Of a stretch of DNA of 64,000 nucleotides, positions 10,597 to 21,550 are shown piece by piece. The stretch spans positions 144,379,447 to 144,443,446 of the forward strand of contig OX352772.1 of the NCBI GenBank assembly GCA_947095535.1, read 5' to 3'. Made by a program: the position numbers and the translations under genes. This DNA comes from Poecilobothrus nobilitatus (lineage: Eukaryota; Arthropoda; Insecta; Diptera; Dolichopodidae). Positions within the stretch are counted from its first letter, which is position 1. Every line of letters begins with the position of its first letter. The notes beneath the pieces are model-generated. The model made no database searches. It was given only the letters and a program-made list of their open reading frames with translations, and was not told where the DNA came from.

Positions 10597-10605
10597 TGGT
10601 GGGTG
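10597..10605 (+). promoter_or_regulatory. Candidate primer-binding site
   Basis: TGGTGGGTG lies 32 bp before the gag ATG. A TGG start at this place is usual for a tRNA-primed LTR element. The complementary tRNA was not identified. Confidence 0.25.
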
Positions 10606-10636
10606 TTTTAGTTGAGGTAAATAAATTAAAAGAAAG

Positions 10637-11860
10637 ATGGAAGACTTTATAAATGCTCAGTTGGCACGAAAGGAAATCCTTGAAAGTTGCTTTAATAATT
10701 ATAAAGAGACGGCGAAGGATAAGCGCACTAAAGGGTTTTATCAAAGAAGGTTAGCAGTTTTTCAAGGGCATTGAGATACATTTGTCAGTGGGCATAAAAG
10801 ATTAATAGTTCAAAGATTATCAGAAAAGGGGAGCCGAAAGAGTTATAGTTACTTTGAAGATGATATCTATGCTGAGGTGATTACAAAAAATGGCCAACCT
10901 TCTATGATCTTTTTAGAACAATGGTACACCAAAATGATTCTCTTAAGTCTAGTTCAAAAATTGCAATATTTAAAGATGCACCTTGTAGGAGAACCAAAAC
11001 AGCTTTTGAGGCCGTACCAGGTAACAGAAAAGAATTATTTTTCAGCATGGACACTATTACAGGATCGATATGAGAATCGATAGGTCTTAGTAAATACACA
11101 ATTAAAGACATTATTATTTCAGTCAAAAGTTCAACAAGAGTAAGTCCACGGGATCAGAGGCTTATTAGACACAACATCTGAATGCTTACACACCCTAGAT
11201 AATTTGGATATTTCTACGAAAGAATGGGACCCGATTTTAGTTTTTTTAATTGTCAACAAGCTTCCAACCGAAACGCATGAGTTGTGGGAGCAAGAAATTT
11301 GCAAAATGAAAGAATTGCCATCTTGGAAAATATTAAAAGAATTTCTAGAATCGAGATTCTTCACTTTAGAAGCCATAAATAGCAGAAAACCAATACAGAA
11401 AGAGCCAGCAACCATTTTTAACATTAATTGAAACAAAACTACAACACAATCGTATCACATTGCAACTCCAACTTCATGTGTCGGTTGTCAAGGCCAACAC
11501 ACCATTCGGCAATGTGATGAATTTCTAAAGCTAAATCAGGGTAAACGTTTACACTTTATAAAGGTAAAAAATTTATGTATCAACTGTTTAGGTTTTGGAC
11601 ATAGAGTTGTTAATTTTCCCAGTACGAGAGTTTGCAAATATTGTAAAAAGAAATATCACACGCTTTTACACAAAAATATAAACTCTGTGAATCAAAACAA
11701 TAACCAACTAAATAGTCGATCTACTAATCAATCCAGTCAGCCTAGTACTTCCAGAGCAACATCAAACAACAGATTAATTCCCAATAGCCCAAGTTTTGTA
11801 CCAAATAATCAAATTCAAACCATAAACTGCAATTTTTTAAATACATCCGATGTTCAATGA
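10637..11860 (+). pseudogene. BEL/Pao gag (copy C)
   Basis: ATG at 10637 opens MEDFINAQLARKEIL, then FYQRRLAVFQGH, ITKNGQPSMIF, a helical gag core with VNKLPTETHELWEQE, and the tail CVGCQGQHTIRQC plus CINCLGFGHRVVNF and CKYCKKKYHTLLH. In-frame stops occur after FQGH, DRYENR, VQQE and IFNIN, so it is dead. As in copy A, the first knuckle ends in Phe instead of Cys. It terminates at TGA 11858-11860, the same stop position as in A and B. Confidence 0.85.
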
Positions 11861-11921
11861 TTTATCACCGGTAGAATAATCAAATTTTATTAGCAACCGC
11901 TGTGATCACAATTGTCGCTAA

Positions 11922-12257
11922 CAAAGCCTGATTAGAGCACTCATTGACCAAGGATCTCAAGGCTCGTTCATCATCGAAAGAGTTGTTCAACAGCTTGGTT
12001 TAAGAAGAGAACCAGTCCGTGCTACTGTGCAAAGGATAGGAAAGAGTCAAACACATCATGTCACTTCTAGAGTCAGATTTAAACTTCACACCTTAACCAA
12101 GGAAACTTTGCTAGAAGTCGAAAGTCTCGTTTTAAAAACATTAACAAATCATCTACCAACTTCAAACATAGAAGTGCAATATTGGGAACATTTACATGGT
12201 TTACAGCTGGCAGATCCACAATTTGATCAATCTGGGCTAATAGGTTTATTACTTTGA
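11922..12257 (+). pseudogene. BEL/Pao protease region (copy C)
   Basis: Contains LIRALIDQGSQGSFI, the retropepsin-like active site (DQGSQ), then QRIGKSQTHHVTSR and LVLKTLTNHLPTSN. It ends at TGA 12255-12257, where copy A reads Gly. The expected upstream segment (LLATAVITIVANKA, 11887-11928) is in another frame in all three copies. That is either an ancestral lesion or an unusual frameshift site. Confidence 0.8.
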
Positions 12258-12299
12258 ACAGACGTTTTTAGCAGCATAATATTAGAGGGCCTAAGACAA

Positions 12300-12909
12300 G
12301 GCAGTCCGGATTCGCCCACAGCCCAGAAAACGATTTTTGGATGGATATTGTCGGGTAACATTAATTGTGCAGGAGAACCACAACTTACTGTTAAAAATTT
12401 TCATATGTGTGCTGATCTCGATAAACAATTAAAAGCGTTTTGGGAAATTGAGGAATTGCCGAAACAACAAAATCAATCAGAAGAAGAAATCAAATGTGAA
12501 CAATTTTTTGAATCAACCATTATTCGTTTCAAATCAGGACTATACCAAATTTCACTGCTATTTTAAAGACAGTTATCTCTTTAGACAGCAACATCACTTA
12601 GGCAAATTAAGGGACATTGCGGTGCGCCGTTTGTATCAGCTTGAACATAAATTTGGAAAAAATCCAAATCTAAAAAAAGAATATCAAAAATGTTTACAAG
12701 AATACATCGATCTTGGTCATATGATACAAATTACTAATGGTGAAGATAGTCTCTCATCGTGCAAGAGTGACTTCACCTATTACAATTGTTGTTACCTTCC
12801 ACATCATGCCGTAATTAAAGAGACGAGCACCACATCAAAGCTACGTGTAGTTTTTGACGCATGCAAAGCAACATCAAGTGGATTGTCGTTAAATGACATT
12901 GACTTTTAA
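12300..12909 (+). pseudogene. A17-type connector and RT start (copy C)
   Basis: Encodes KTIFGWILSGNINCAG, then RLYQLEHKFGKNPNLKKEY and VVFDACKATSSGLSLND. These are the characteristic A17 region and the RT entry of BEL/Pao. A frame change at about 12567 coincides with the micro-inversion shared with copy B. Another frame change follows LNDIDF at 12909. Confidence 0.83.
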
Positions 12910-12929
12910 AAAGACTTTTAAAGGGTCCG

Positions 12930-13349
12930 GTGGTACAAGATGATTTAGTCAAAATTCTGATTCGGTGGAGAAAATATTGCATTGCATTTACCGCCGACAT
13001 TGAAATGATGTATCGCCAAATTCGTGTCGAAGATTCAAACACAGAATTCCAGAGAATAGTTTGGAGAGATAATTCAAACCAACCTATAAGAGATTATAAA
13101 TTATTGACGGTTACCTTTGGTATAAAAAGCGCTCCTTATTTAGCAACAAAAATTTTACAACAACTGGCTATTGATGAAATAGAGAACTACCCTATAGCAG
13201 CAAGAACAACGTCAAGTGATTTCTATGTTGACGATCTTCTATCAGGTGCTGACTCTCCCAAAGAAGCCATCGAGTTACAAAATCAAATACTTAATTTAAC
13301 CAACTCTGCTGGGTTGCCACTTCGAAAATGGACATCCAATTGTAAATAA
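12930..13349 (+). pseudogene. Reverse transcriptase palm (copy C)
   Basis: A 139-codon open segment with FTADIEMMYRQIRV, TFGIKSAPYLATK and SDFYVDDLLSGADS. The catalytic Asp residues of palm motif A and YVDD are intact, but the domain is isolated by frameshifts. It stops at TAA after WTSNCK, where a functional element would continue into the thumb and connection. Confidence 0.88.
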
Positions 13350-14140
13350 TTAACGAAACCTTTTGAAATACAAAACAATAAAGTTACCTTATTATCGTCT
13401 TTAAAAGAAAATGAAACTGTTCGAATTCTTGGCATCACATGGAATTCGAACAAAGATAACTGTATGTATTCTGTAAATTTGGAAGAACATTCTGAAAAAT
13501 GAACAAAACGCAAAATACTGTCGCAACTCGTCAAGTTGTTTGATCCACTTGGTGGGCTATCATCCACAATCATATTAGCGAAAATACTTATGCAAAGACT
13601 TTGGTTATGTGGCTCTGATTGGGATGAACAAGTTAATACGGAGATTGAGCAAGACTGTAAAAAATATTTATTACATCTTCCAGAAGTTCAAACAATCGCA
13701 GTAGAAAGATGGATTAATTATTCAAACAACAGTTCTCAAATCGAAATTCATGGTTTTGCCGATGCATCTATCAAGGCATATGCAGGGGTAGTTTATATTT
13801 GTATAACTAACAGCTTGGGCGAAAGATCAACCCACCTGGTAGCATGCAAAACCAAGGTCGCACCAATTAAAACGATTTCTCTGCCAATATTAGAACTTTG
13901 CGCTGCAACGCTGGTGTCGAAATTAATTAAATACGTGTTAGAATCGTTTCAATTCGATCAAGCAATAAGAATGTACGCATGGACAGATTCAGAAATTGTT
14001 CTAGCATGGCTGAATGCTCATCCATCTCGTTAGACAACCTTTGTTGCAAATCGTGTCTCACACATACATGAACAGCTTGGGAGAAATTTATGGGATCATG
14101 TTCCTTCAAAACAGAATCCGGCAGATTGTGCTTCTCATGG
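13350..14140 (+). pseudogene. RT connection and RNase H (copy C)
   Basis: From 13536 the frame reads FDPLGGLSSTIILAKILMQ (the BEL/Pao connection motif) and LWLCGSDWDEQ. The RNase H residues follow in GFADASIKAYAGVVY, LPILELCAATLVS and AWTDSEIVLAWLNAHPSR. A TAG at 14031-14033 then stops it, where copy B has Trp. The catalytic Asp/Glu/Asp positions are present. Confidence 0.85.
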
Positions 14141-14199
14141 TCCCGAATGGCTTGGAAAATCAAAGGAAAACTGGGCCACTAAGAAATTTCTACCCATAC

Positions 14200-14935
14200 C
14201 AATGTAGTACGACCATATTTTGAAACAAATTTTTCATCGTTCACAAAATTACTTAGCGTGACCGCCTACTGTATAAGGTTTGCTAAAAATTGTAAAAAAC
14301 CCACATCGAAAGAGACTAACTATTTAAAGGCTCACGAAATACAAACATCATTGCAGATTTTAATCAAACTGATGCAAAACCGGCACTTTTCGAAGGAGAT
14401 ATCCGAACTGAAAAACTAAACATATAAGTCAAAGACCGATCCTTTATCGAAATGAACTCCGTTTTTAGATCACAACAAAATTTTGAGAGTAACCGCAAGA
14501 ATACAACAATCGTCACTATCATACAATCAAAGGCACCCTATAATCATTCCTGACAAAGATCACGTCACACAGCTACTGATAAGAAGACTTCACACAGAAA
14601 CTCTGCATGGAGGATTTCAATTAATTGCAACTATTCTAAGACAAAAGTATTGGTTACTAAATGCCCGCAATACTATACGGCATCATATTCACAAATGCAT
14701 AACAGGTTTTCGGCAAAAGGCTGAAGTGAGAGAACAACTTATGGGAAATCTTCCGGCACTTAGAGTACAAATGTGTCGCCCATTTTTACACTCTGGTTTC
14801 GATTACTGCGGTCCGTTTGAATTAAAAACATATAAAGGAAGGAGTGCAAAACGATACAAAGCGTACATATGCTTATTTGTATGTATGTCCGTAAAGGCCA
14901 TACATTACTTGTCATCGATTTAATCAGTGAAGATT
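14200..14935 (+). pseudogene. Integrase N-terminal half (copy C)
   Basis: Carries the HHCC-type zinc region (LHGGFQLIATILRQKYW, then HHIHKCITG) and the first catalytic Asp in FDYCGPFELKTYKG. It ends in MSVKAIH and a stop after LSSI. The retroposon at 14936-15632 interrupts it at the segment that reads SEDFIA in copy B. Confidence 0.83.
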
Positions 14936-15632
14936 TTTTTTTTTTTGGTCCTAAGGGAGGTGGGAATCTTCCAAAGACACCAAGAATTTCCCCTTGGTAG
15001 TGTCAGATTCTTATTGACTAAACCCACCTCCCCCTTTAGCCAATAAAGTGGGATGAAACCCTTACCAGCGAACGCAGTATATTGGTTAGGGAGTAGGGAT
15101 AGGAAAGGTTAGGAATATGGATACGGAAACATTGAATTGGGAGTGGGACTGTAAGGAAACAATGAATCCGCCTATAATTTTGCTTACAGTGACTAAAGCC
15201 GTCACAACAGTTAGAACATGTAGTAGTAGTATATATATTACTACATGATGTAATTATTGAAGGCAACCCCCACTTCACTGTAGCGGCTGTTATTATTGCT
15301 ATTAATATTTTTATTAATATTATTATTATTTTACTAGAGTCAGAGCCGTCAGTGGATTACAACGTGCAGCAGTATATAACACCTTATTTGCATGATATAA
15401 CCAAAGATAGCCCCACTGTAGCTATTATTATTATTTATAATTATTGTTATTATTACTATTTTTATTATTATTATTAATATTATTATTGTTACTATTACTA
15501 ATATTTAATTATACGATATACATTATTACGATATAAAAGTACTACAAATTTTTTATCCGGGGACCTTACCGGGGTTTGAACCCAAGACCCTTCGATTGAA
15601 AGGTTGGCGACTGAACCACTGCGCCATGAGTC
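14936..15632 (-). mobile_element. tRNA-headed composite retroposon, copy 2 (inserted in integrase)
   Basis: Inverted relative to copy C. It starts with a poly(T) run and CCTAAGGGAGG, runs through the 3' body, one module and ATT microsatellite, and ends with the reverse complement of the tRNA-like head (GGGTTTGAACCC, about 15570). It is flanked by AGATT on both sides (14931-14935 and 15633-15637). Copy B has the uninterrupted SEDFIAAFRRF sequence here, confirming insertion after the B/C duplication. Confidence 0.85.
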
Positions 15633-15945
15633 AGATTATTGCATCCTTTAGAAGATTCAATTTTAACAATCGGAAACAATTGAAACAATCGGAGTAAACT
15701 TTCATTTTAATCCTCCTGCTTCTCCGCATTTCGGCGACCTATGGGAAGCTGGCGTAAGATCCACAAAATACCATCTCAAAAGAATTTTGAAAAATGACAT
15801 CTTAACGTAGGAAGAATTTACAACCGTGTTGCACCAAATTGAGGCGTGTGTAAATTCTCGGCCACTATGCGAAGTGAGCAATGGCACCCAAGATTTAAAC
15901 ATAGTAACACCGGCTCACTTTCTAATTGGTGACACAGTTCTAACT
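15633..15945 (+). pseudogene. Integrase C-terminal half (copy C)
   Basis: Resumes after the retroposon with HFGDLWEAGVRS (catalytic Glu) and LHQIEACVNSRPLCEVS. Relative to copy B, roughly 120 bp carrying the DNGS motif are missing near 15655-15665, so the second catalytic Asp is deleted. The next retroposon follows the codons for the GDTVL region. Confidence 0.8.
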
Positions 15946-16809
15946 GACTCATGGCGCAGTGGTTAAGTCAGGTCAGGTCATAAATAAAAAATATGTAGTA
16001 CTTTTATATCGTAATAATGTATATCGTATAATTAATATTAGTAATAATAACAATAATATATTAATAATAATAATAGTAATAATAGTAATAATTATAATAA
16101 TAGTAATAATAATAATAGTAATAATAATTATAATAATAATAATAGTAATAAAACAATAACTATAATAATAATAATAATAGTAATAACTGCTACAGTAGAG
16201 CCATCTTTGGTTATATTATGCAAGTAAGGTGTTATATACTGCTGCACGTTGTAATCCACTGATGGCGCTGACTCTGTGGTAAAATAATAATAATAATAAT
16301 AGTAATAATAATAATAATAATAGTAATAATAGTAATAATAATAATAATAATAATAGCTACTACAGTGGGGCTATCTTTGGTTATATCATGCAAGTAAGGT
16401 GTTATATACTGCTGCACGTTGTAATCCACTGATGGCGCTGACTCTGTACTAAAATAATAATAATATTTATAAGAATATTAATACCAATAACAGCCGCTAC
16501 GGTGACAGTGGGAGTTGCCTTCAATAATTACCTCATGTAGTAATATATATATTACTACTACATGTTGTAACTGTTGTGACGGCTTTAGTCACTGATAGCA
16601 AAATAATAATAATAGGCGGATTCATTGTTTGCTTACAGTCCCACTCCCATTTCAATGTTTCCGTATCCATTTTCCTATCCTTTCGCAGGTAAGGGTTTCA
16701 TCCCAATGTATTGGCTAAAGGGGGAGGTGGGTTTAGTCAGTAAGAATCTGACACTACCAATTCTTGGTTCTTTCGAAGATTCCCACCTCCTTTAGGAAAA
16801 ACAAAAAAA
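15946..16809 (+). mobile_element. tRNA-headed composite retroposon, copy 3
   Basis: Begins with CTGACTCATGGCGCAGTGG, but the head lacks the rest of the tRNA body (GGTTAAGTCAGG jumps to the post-head sequence), so the B box is deleted. Two modules (about 16186-16285 and 16362-16450), AAT runs and the 3' body follow, ending in TAGGAAAAACAAAA. It is flanked by AACT (15942-15945 and 16810-16813). It sits where copy B reads straight through from TTCTAATT to CCACCTGAGCCG. Confidence 0.85.
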
Positions 16810-16812
16810 AAC

Positions 16813-17190
16813 TCCACCTGAGCCGTCCATATTTGATCTCAAAACAACTCACTTAAATCGATGGTAACATTTACAGCGTTTATATCAACATTTTTGGAAA
16901 CGCTGGAATACTGAATACTTAACCAGATTGCAACAGCGTCCAAAATGAACAAAGCAAATTCAAGATGTTCAAATTGGAGACGTGGTTATCTTAAAAGATG
17001 GAAACCTACCACCCTGTTGTTGGTTACTAGGTCGCATTACGGAATTGCACCCCGGTACGGATGGGTTAGGCCGCGTCGGGACCGTAAAAACAAAAAATGC
17101 AATGTTAAAACGACCAATTGCAAAATTATGTATTTTACCTATACCTACACACACACAAGCATCTCATTCTTTGAAAACCGCACATAGCAT
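16813..17190 (+). pseudogene. Integrase C-terminal DUF5641-like domain (copy C)
   Basis: Reads VVILKDGNLPPCCW, RITELHPGTDGLGRVGTVKT and LKRPIAKLCILP. This is the typical closing domain of a BEL/Pao polyprotein, mirrored in copy B. It terminates after about 70 codons. A repetitive 3' untranslated part with CTACTTAAAAC repeats follows. Confidence 0.8.
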
Positions 17191-17486
17191 TCAAACCCAC
17201 TAAAATCGAATACAACCTACTTAAAACTACAACTACTTAAAACCTAGCATTACTTAAAAACTAGCGTTACTTCAAACTAGCACTTATAAAATAAATCTAA
17301 AAAAAAAAAAAAATTTTAATTGCTAAAATTAAAACTAACACTAAAACTATGTATCAGTTTACTGATCCAATTATTTCTCGTTTCATACTTTTCTCGAGGT
17401 TATCATCCAAGCTGATAAAATGGTCATCATCCGAAAAAAAAAAAAAATTGTCAAAATATATCGGCATTCATTTCATCGATGCCAAT

Positions 17487-17494
17487 GGGGGGGG
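17487..17494 (+). promoter_or_regulatory. Candidate polypurine tract
   Basis: A G8 run directly before GAATATATACGTCCTGGG. It fits the plus-strand primer site at the U3 boundary of an LTR element. Copy B has the related AAAAAAAAAGGGGAG near 3573-3587 on the minus strand. Confidence 0.4.
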
Positions 17495-17649
17495 AATATA
17501 TACGTCCTGGGCAGCTGTCAACCTAAAAAGAGATTGAAAACAACCCCAAAGGATCATATAATAAAAAAAAGATATAGGAAATATACTTATCTAAAGTCAT
17601 CCTGAGTTATACCAGCCATGATCTCAACATTTATCGAACCAACCATCAA

Positions 17650-18530
17650 CACCTAAAAATAAATCAATTATTATTTCTTTATTATATTTAAACTTACCAA
17701 TAATAATCCAAATTTTGCTGGTGATTTTTCACATAACGTTTACATTCACAAAATTTAAAATGTTATGTTTTTAAATTTAATTACTATTTTTTTTTGTAAT
17801 TATGTACATATATTGTTATTGCATTTAATGTTTACTTCTAAAGTTCTAAGTATCAATAATTACCGAAATCGTCTTTCTCTTTTTTACTAAAAGAAATCAT
17901 TATTATTGTTTCATAATTGTAACACATAGTATAATAGTTAATTAACTTTATTATTAACTCTATTCGTCACCACTCGTTCTTCACCGCTTTTGGATAGATT
18001 TCTTATGTACTATAATCATATGTCTCTTATGTAAGGTCGATTATAATTCTTTTAATATATAATAAAAATGCAATTTGTTACTGCTAAGGTCAATGAACTA
18101 TATTACATAAGGAACTCTATAATTATAATGTGAATGGCATTTTTGTTCAGTTAGAATAAAATTTAATATGATATTTTTTAATTTTTTAAGTTAATCGCTA
18201 CCAAGTCGCCGCAACGGAAAGATTAAATAAAATTAATATAATTAATAAGAAATCATTTTTAATTTAAAGAAAGATTACACATTTTGATATAATAAGTAAT
18301 AGATATTTTTTTGTAATAAAATTGATAATTAATTGAACTTGAATTATTGCAAAATTTGGTGTTTTATTTTTTTTTATCTCAAACCATTTTTTAAGCTTTG
18401 TGAGAAACATTATGAATTATTATTAAGCTAAGCAAAACATGGTGTTCCAAAATCATGCGAGCAATAGAGTTGGAACTTTTCTAAAACAGGTGGAAATCTA
18501 GAATAGTTTTTCTTTGATAATTTTTAGTTA
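17650..18530. other. A+T-rich stretch without recognised features
   Basis: Read on both strands. Only short frames, homopolymer runs and no recognisable family motif were found. It is probably neutral intergenic sequence between the BEL palindrome and the mariner remnant. Confidence 0.5.
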
Positions 18531-18599
18531 AAAAATGTATACAGAAAAAAAGAGTTTTTTAGCGCCCTATTTATATGGCGCCCTGTGCAACTACACAAT

Positions 18600-18879
18600 T
18601 TGCGCATATAGAAAGCCGGTCCTGTTGCCAGGAACTTTTACTCGGCGATCGTTTATCACTACATGTAGTTTTCTTATAATTCCAATGGATGTAGCTGTTT
18701 TTGGTCTCCCACTTTGTTCATCATTTACACTTGTACGACCGCGTTTAAATTCAGCTATCCAAAAATATATGATGGTGATGAAGTACCTAAAGTACTATCC
18801 ATATCCTTTTGAATATCGGTTGCTGATAAATCTTTCAAAAAAAATAATGAATTGCAACAAGAATTTGAAATTTATCCAT
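18600..18879 (-). pseudogene. Mariner transposase N-terminal fragment
   Basis: The minus strand starts at ATG 18879 (MDKFQIL). It contains DIQKDMDSTLG, AEFKRGRTSVNDE and SGRPKTATSIG followed by NDRRVKV, the canonical N-terminal helix-turn-helix part of mariner transposases. Frame changes occur near 18790-18830. Sequence similarity ends after RVKV, so the DDE catalytic part is absent. A plus-strand 123-codon frame over the same bases is an antisense shadow. Confidence 0.8.
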
Positions 18880-19056
18880 TATTTGAAAAGAGCAAAAGTT
18901 AACTGATTAGATAGCTGTTTCACAATAAACTATTTAAGAGATCGACTTGAAAATTTAAGACAGACAACATAGAAGATTCTTTTTTGAAATGGCAATCATA
19001 AAAATTTCAATCACAAAAAGCTGCCGTTACAAGAAACTTTTCGGACAGCCCTCGTA
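18880..19056 (-). mobile_element. Mariner 5' end with terminal inverted repeat
   Basis: On the minus strand this reads TACGAGGGCTGTCCGAAAAG inward from about 19053. That is a typical mariner terminal repeat, placed upstream of the transposase start. The opposite terminal repeat is not found; the element is truncated near 18560-18600. Confidence 0.65.
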
Positions 19057-19485
19057 TCTCTAAAAATTAATATACCTACATACATATATGTATCTTCTCT
19101 TGTTAATTGAAATTGTAAATTTTTGTTCTGTCAAAAGTTTGTTTTGTAAAAATTGGTTCTGTGGTGTAGAAAGCTGATGTTTTTCTAATATTTTTAAAAT
19201 AATATTGCTATTTAAAATTTGATTCATAAAAATATTATTTCCATAAATATAATTTATGTAATCAAAATAATATTCACTTGATAAGTAGCAAAATAGATTT
19301 AAGTTGAAAAGCATTGACTGTAACGCTTACCAATAAATAATAAAACGCTTACAATAAAAACTAGTTTTAAGGTTATGCTTGTATACTAATTATGAATAAA
19401 GGCAATAAAGATTAATAATAATAATAAAAAAATATATTATTTTATTTTATGTAAGTAAGAAACAAAAGGTACTCAAACTCGTGCA

Positions 19486-20640
19486 AAACAACTGCATATT
19501 GACTGATGCAGAAGCTGAAACAAATTTTGCTGAATTGCAACAGAAGATTTTCCTGAAGAAGAAGAATATAACAAGAAGTTGACGAAGAATTCGATGATGA
19601 AATTCAAGAATATGTTTTTTTCAAATGCTTTGTCTGCTGCTTCAGCTGGAGAACGATATAAAAAAAAATCAATCAAAATGTGCAAATTTTCAAAACTAAA
19701 TTTTCAAAGGATATTATAATGGTACCTATAGATAATGGCTTATGGCTTTTTAAAATGGTACCTTTTTTTATAATGGTACCTTTAGCCGAAGTTCGTCCTC
19801 CAACGGAAAAAGAAACAGCTGTTATTAGCAAAGCTTTAAACACTTCATCAAGACGTGCTTTACGGTCAGTTATTGCAGATATTACTCTAACAGAACTTAA
19901 TTTTCTCATTCCTAAGAAAAAATTAACAAGTTAATATACAAGGTAAGAAAAAATGTTGAATTTTAAGTTACTTTACTAATTGATTCATCTATGAATTATT
20001 AACTGGAAAATACATTATAAGCTTTTGCAAACAAGTCAAATAAGCACGTCATTTTGTATTCAAAATGCAACGTTGGTATTTCTGAAATATATATAAATGA
20101 TTTTATTCCAAATATATATGGAGCAAACTCAGAAAAAAGAATTACAATTTATATCGGAGGTACGAAAGCTAAATATAATAGTATTGGTACAATATGCATT
20201 CCATACAGATCTCAGCAAATTAATTATGATTCGAAAACATTTTGTTTAATCAACACTAATACTAAGTATACAACCATTTCCTGGATATACAAAAATTAAT
20301 GAATGTGAACGTCAACTTATGTGGGAAATCAATGAATATATTTCTATAGACTCTAGTTGTACAAAACTGAAGAATCAGCATTGTATGTTGGATAATTTAT
20401 CAAAATTTGTGTTAACAATCTAAAAGTAGAAATAAAGTTACGCGGTGAAGGTGATTTTACAATACAGTTTTTATTAAGGAATGTTTTAACCAAATTTTAC
20501 AAAAATTCCAAAAGTTTAAAAATTTTCAAGACGAGGTGCAGTTCGGAAACTTAATAAAATGCATGGTCAAGACAAAAGAAAAAAGGAAACTTATAAAAAG
20601 ATCTCTATTTATAATTTAAATTATTTTACGTTAAAGCGAC
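19486..20640 (+). other. Unrecognised coding-like stretches, possibly Polinton-derived
   Basis: Three broken plus-strand frames stand out from the surrounding A+T noise: 19680-19934 (VPLAEVRPPTEKETAVIS), 20054-20299 (GISEIYINDFIPN and SIGTICIPYRSQQ), and a basic tail near 20530-20640 (KRRKVNNKRKKR). I do not recognise them. Because Polinton capsid-like remnants follow at 20982 and 27510 on the same strand, they may be other genes of one decayed Polinton. That is inference from neighbourhood. Confidence 0.3.
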
Positions 20641-20981
20641 GCAAAGTAAATAACAAAAGGAAAAAAAGATAAAAAGATATTATTAATTATAATTGAGTAT
20701 ATGAAATCTGAGTTGGATATTTTTAAAACATAGTTCTTTCAGTCAAGTTTATTACGTTCTGAAGAAGTTTTGTTTGTCTAGGTAATTCATTAGTTATAAA
20801 ATTCGTTTCACTAGCTTACATATACTATATATGTATATGTTATACCTTATATTTATCTTCTATGTATCTAAAATTTAAACTAAATTTTAAAAAAAGACGA
20901 AACGTATTGAGATATTGATAAATAATTTTTATAAGTTATATTTAAGTTAATAATTTTTTACATTCATTAATATAATAATGT

Positions 20982-21110
20982 ACCATGTAAATGGAAAGAA
21001 TATTCTCCATCATGTGGAAAAGCACTGCAGAGTTTATATTGAATCATTATTGAATTATAGAAAAGATGCATAGAAAAATCAGATAATGTTGGTTTTGGTG
21101 CTTTTTTAAT
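20982..21110 (+). pseudogene. Polinton-like capsid protein fragment, left part
   Basis: Reads VYIESLLNYRKDA followed by KNQIM. This resembles the conserved YIETLLxYGKDAK segment of the F54H12.2-like double jelly-roll capsid proteins of Polinton/Maverick elements. It contains a stop after RKDA. It is short, so the call depends on the matching fragment downstream of the LINE. Confidence 0.45.
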
Positions 21111-21550
21111 TCAGACGCTTAACTAAGTAGACGTGCTAAATTTATTCTTAATTTTATTTTTAATTTGTTATTTAACTTTAATATAATAATATTAATAATA
21201 CTTTTTAATATTCTTACTATTTCATAATAAAATAATAAAAATAAAATAAAAGAAGAAAAAACTGTATTGAACTCATTTTCATAAACTTGTGTAAACAGTG
21301 CTTTTGTAAAATTAAATAGTTTATTCGTCTTTTAAATTTTAACAAAAAAATTTTTTTCTCTTTTTGTTAAAGTTTTGTTATAAAAATAAAAATAAAAAAA
21401 AATTATATTGGAATCAGCTTTTTTTAAATTACTTATTTACTTGTTTTAATTTATTGTTTATTCTGCTAGTACTTTTGCTAAAAACTTTGAACTCTTTTTA
21501 AATTGCCGTTTTTTTAATTGTTAAAGTAAATACTATTTATATAATCTAAA

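Larger units (their letters stand above)
9786..10636 (+). repeat. 5' LTR or leader of copy C
   Basis: Contains two near-tandem units with TTAAAATCTATTTGGAAAAA, then a CpG-bearing palindromic patch (TATCGCGAATCGCG near 10150), two related blocks around GAATGATATGCCTATT, a TATA box and finally the gag start. It behaves as a U3/R/U5-like region by position, but the matching 3' LTR is missing. Confidence 0.55.
9786..17497 (+). mobile_element. BEL/Pao LTR-retrotransposon copy C (right palindrome arm)
   Basis: A plus-strand mirror of copy B: leader or LTR (9786-10636), gag (10637-11860), protease, A17/RT, RNase H, integrase, DUF5641-like domain, and a G8 purine tract at 17487-17494. Two tRNA-headed retroposons interrupt the integrase region (14936-15632 and 15946-16809); B lacks both. 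It is broken by numerous stops. After the purine tract the sequence continues GAATATATACGTCCTGGG, resembling the 3' LTR start seen in B, but no full LTR is recognisable. Confidence 0.88.

Noticed and set aside
9786..10636. Confirmed LTR pair for BEL copies B and C
   Set aside because: The matching 3' LTR is absent in both copies, so LTR identity cannot be shown from this window and is given only as likely.
17349..17605. Overlapping 60-codon plus-strand frames after BEL copy C
   Set aside because: They span the 3' untranslated part and purine tract, have no family motifs, and overlap each other in different frames.
18535..18906. A 123-codon plus-strand frame
   Set aside because: It is the antisense of the mariner transposase fragment, which reads with recognised motifs on the minus strand.
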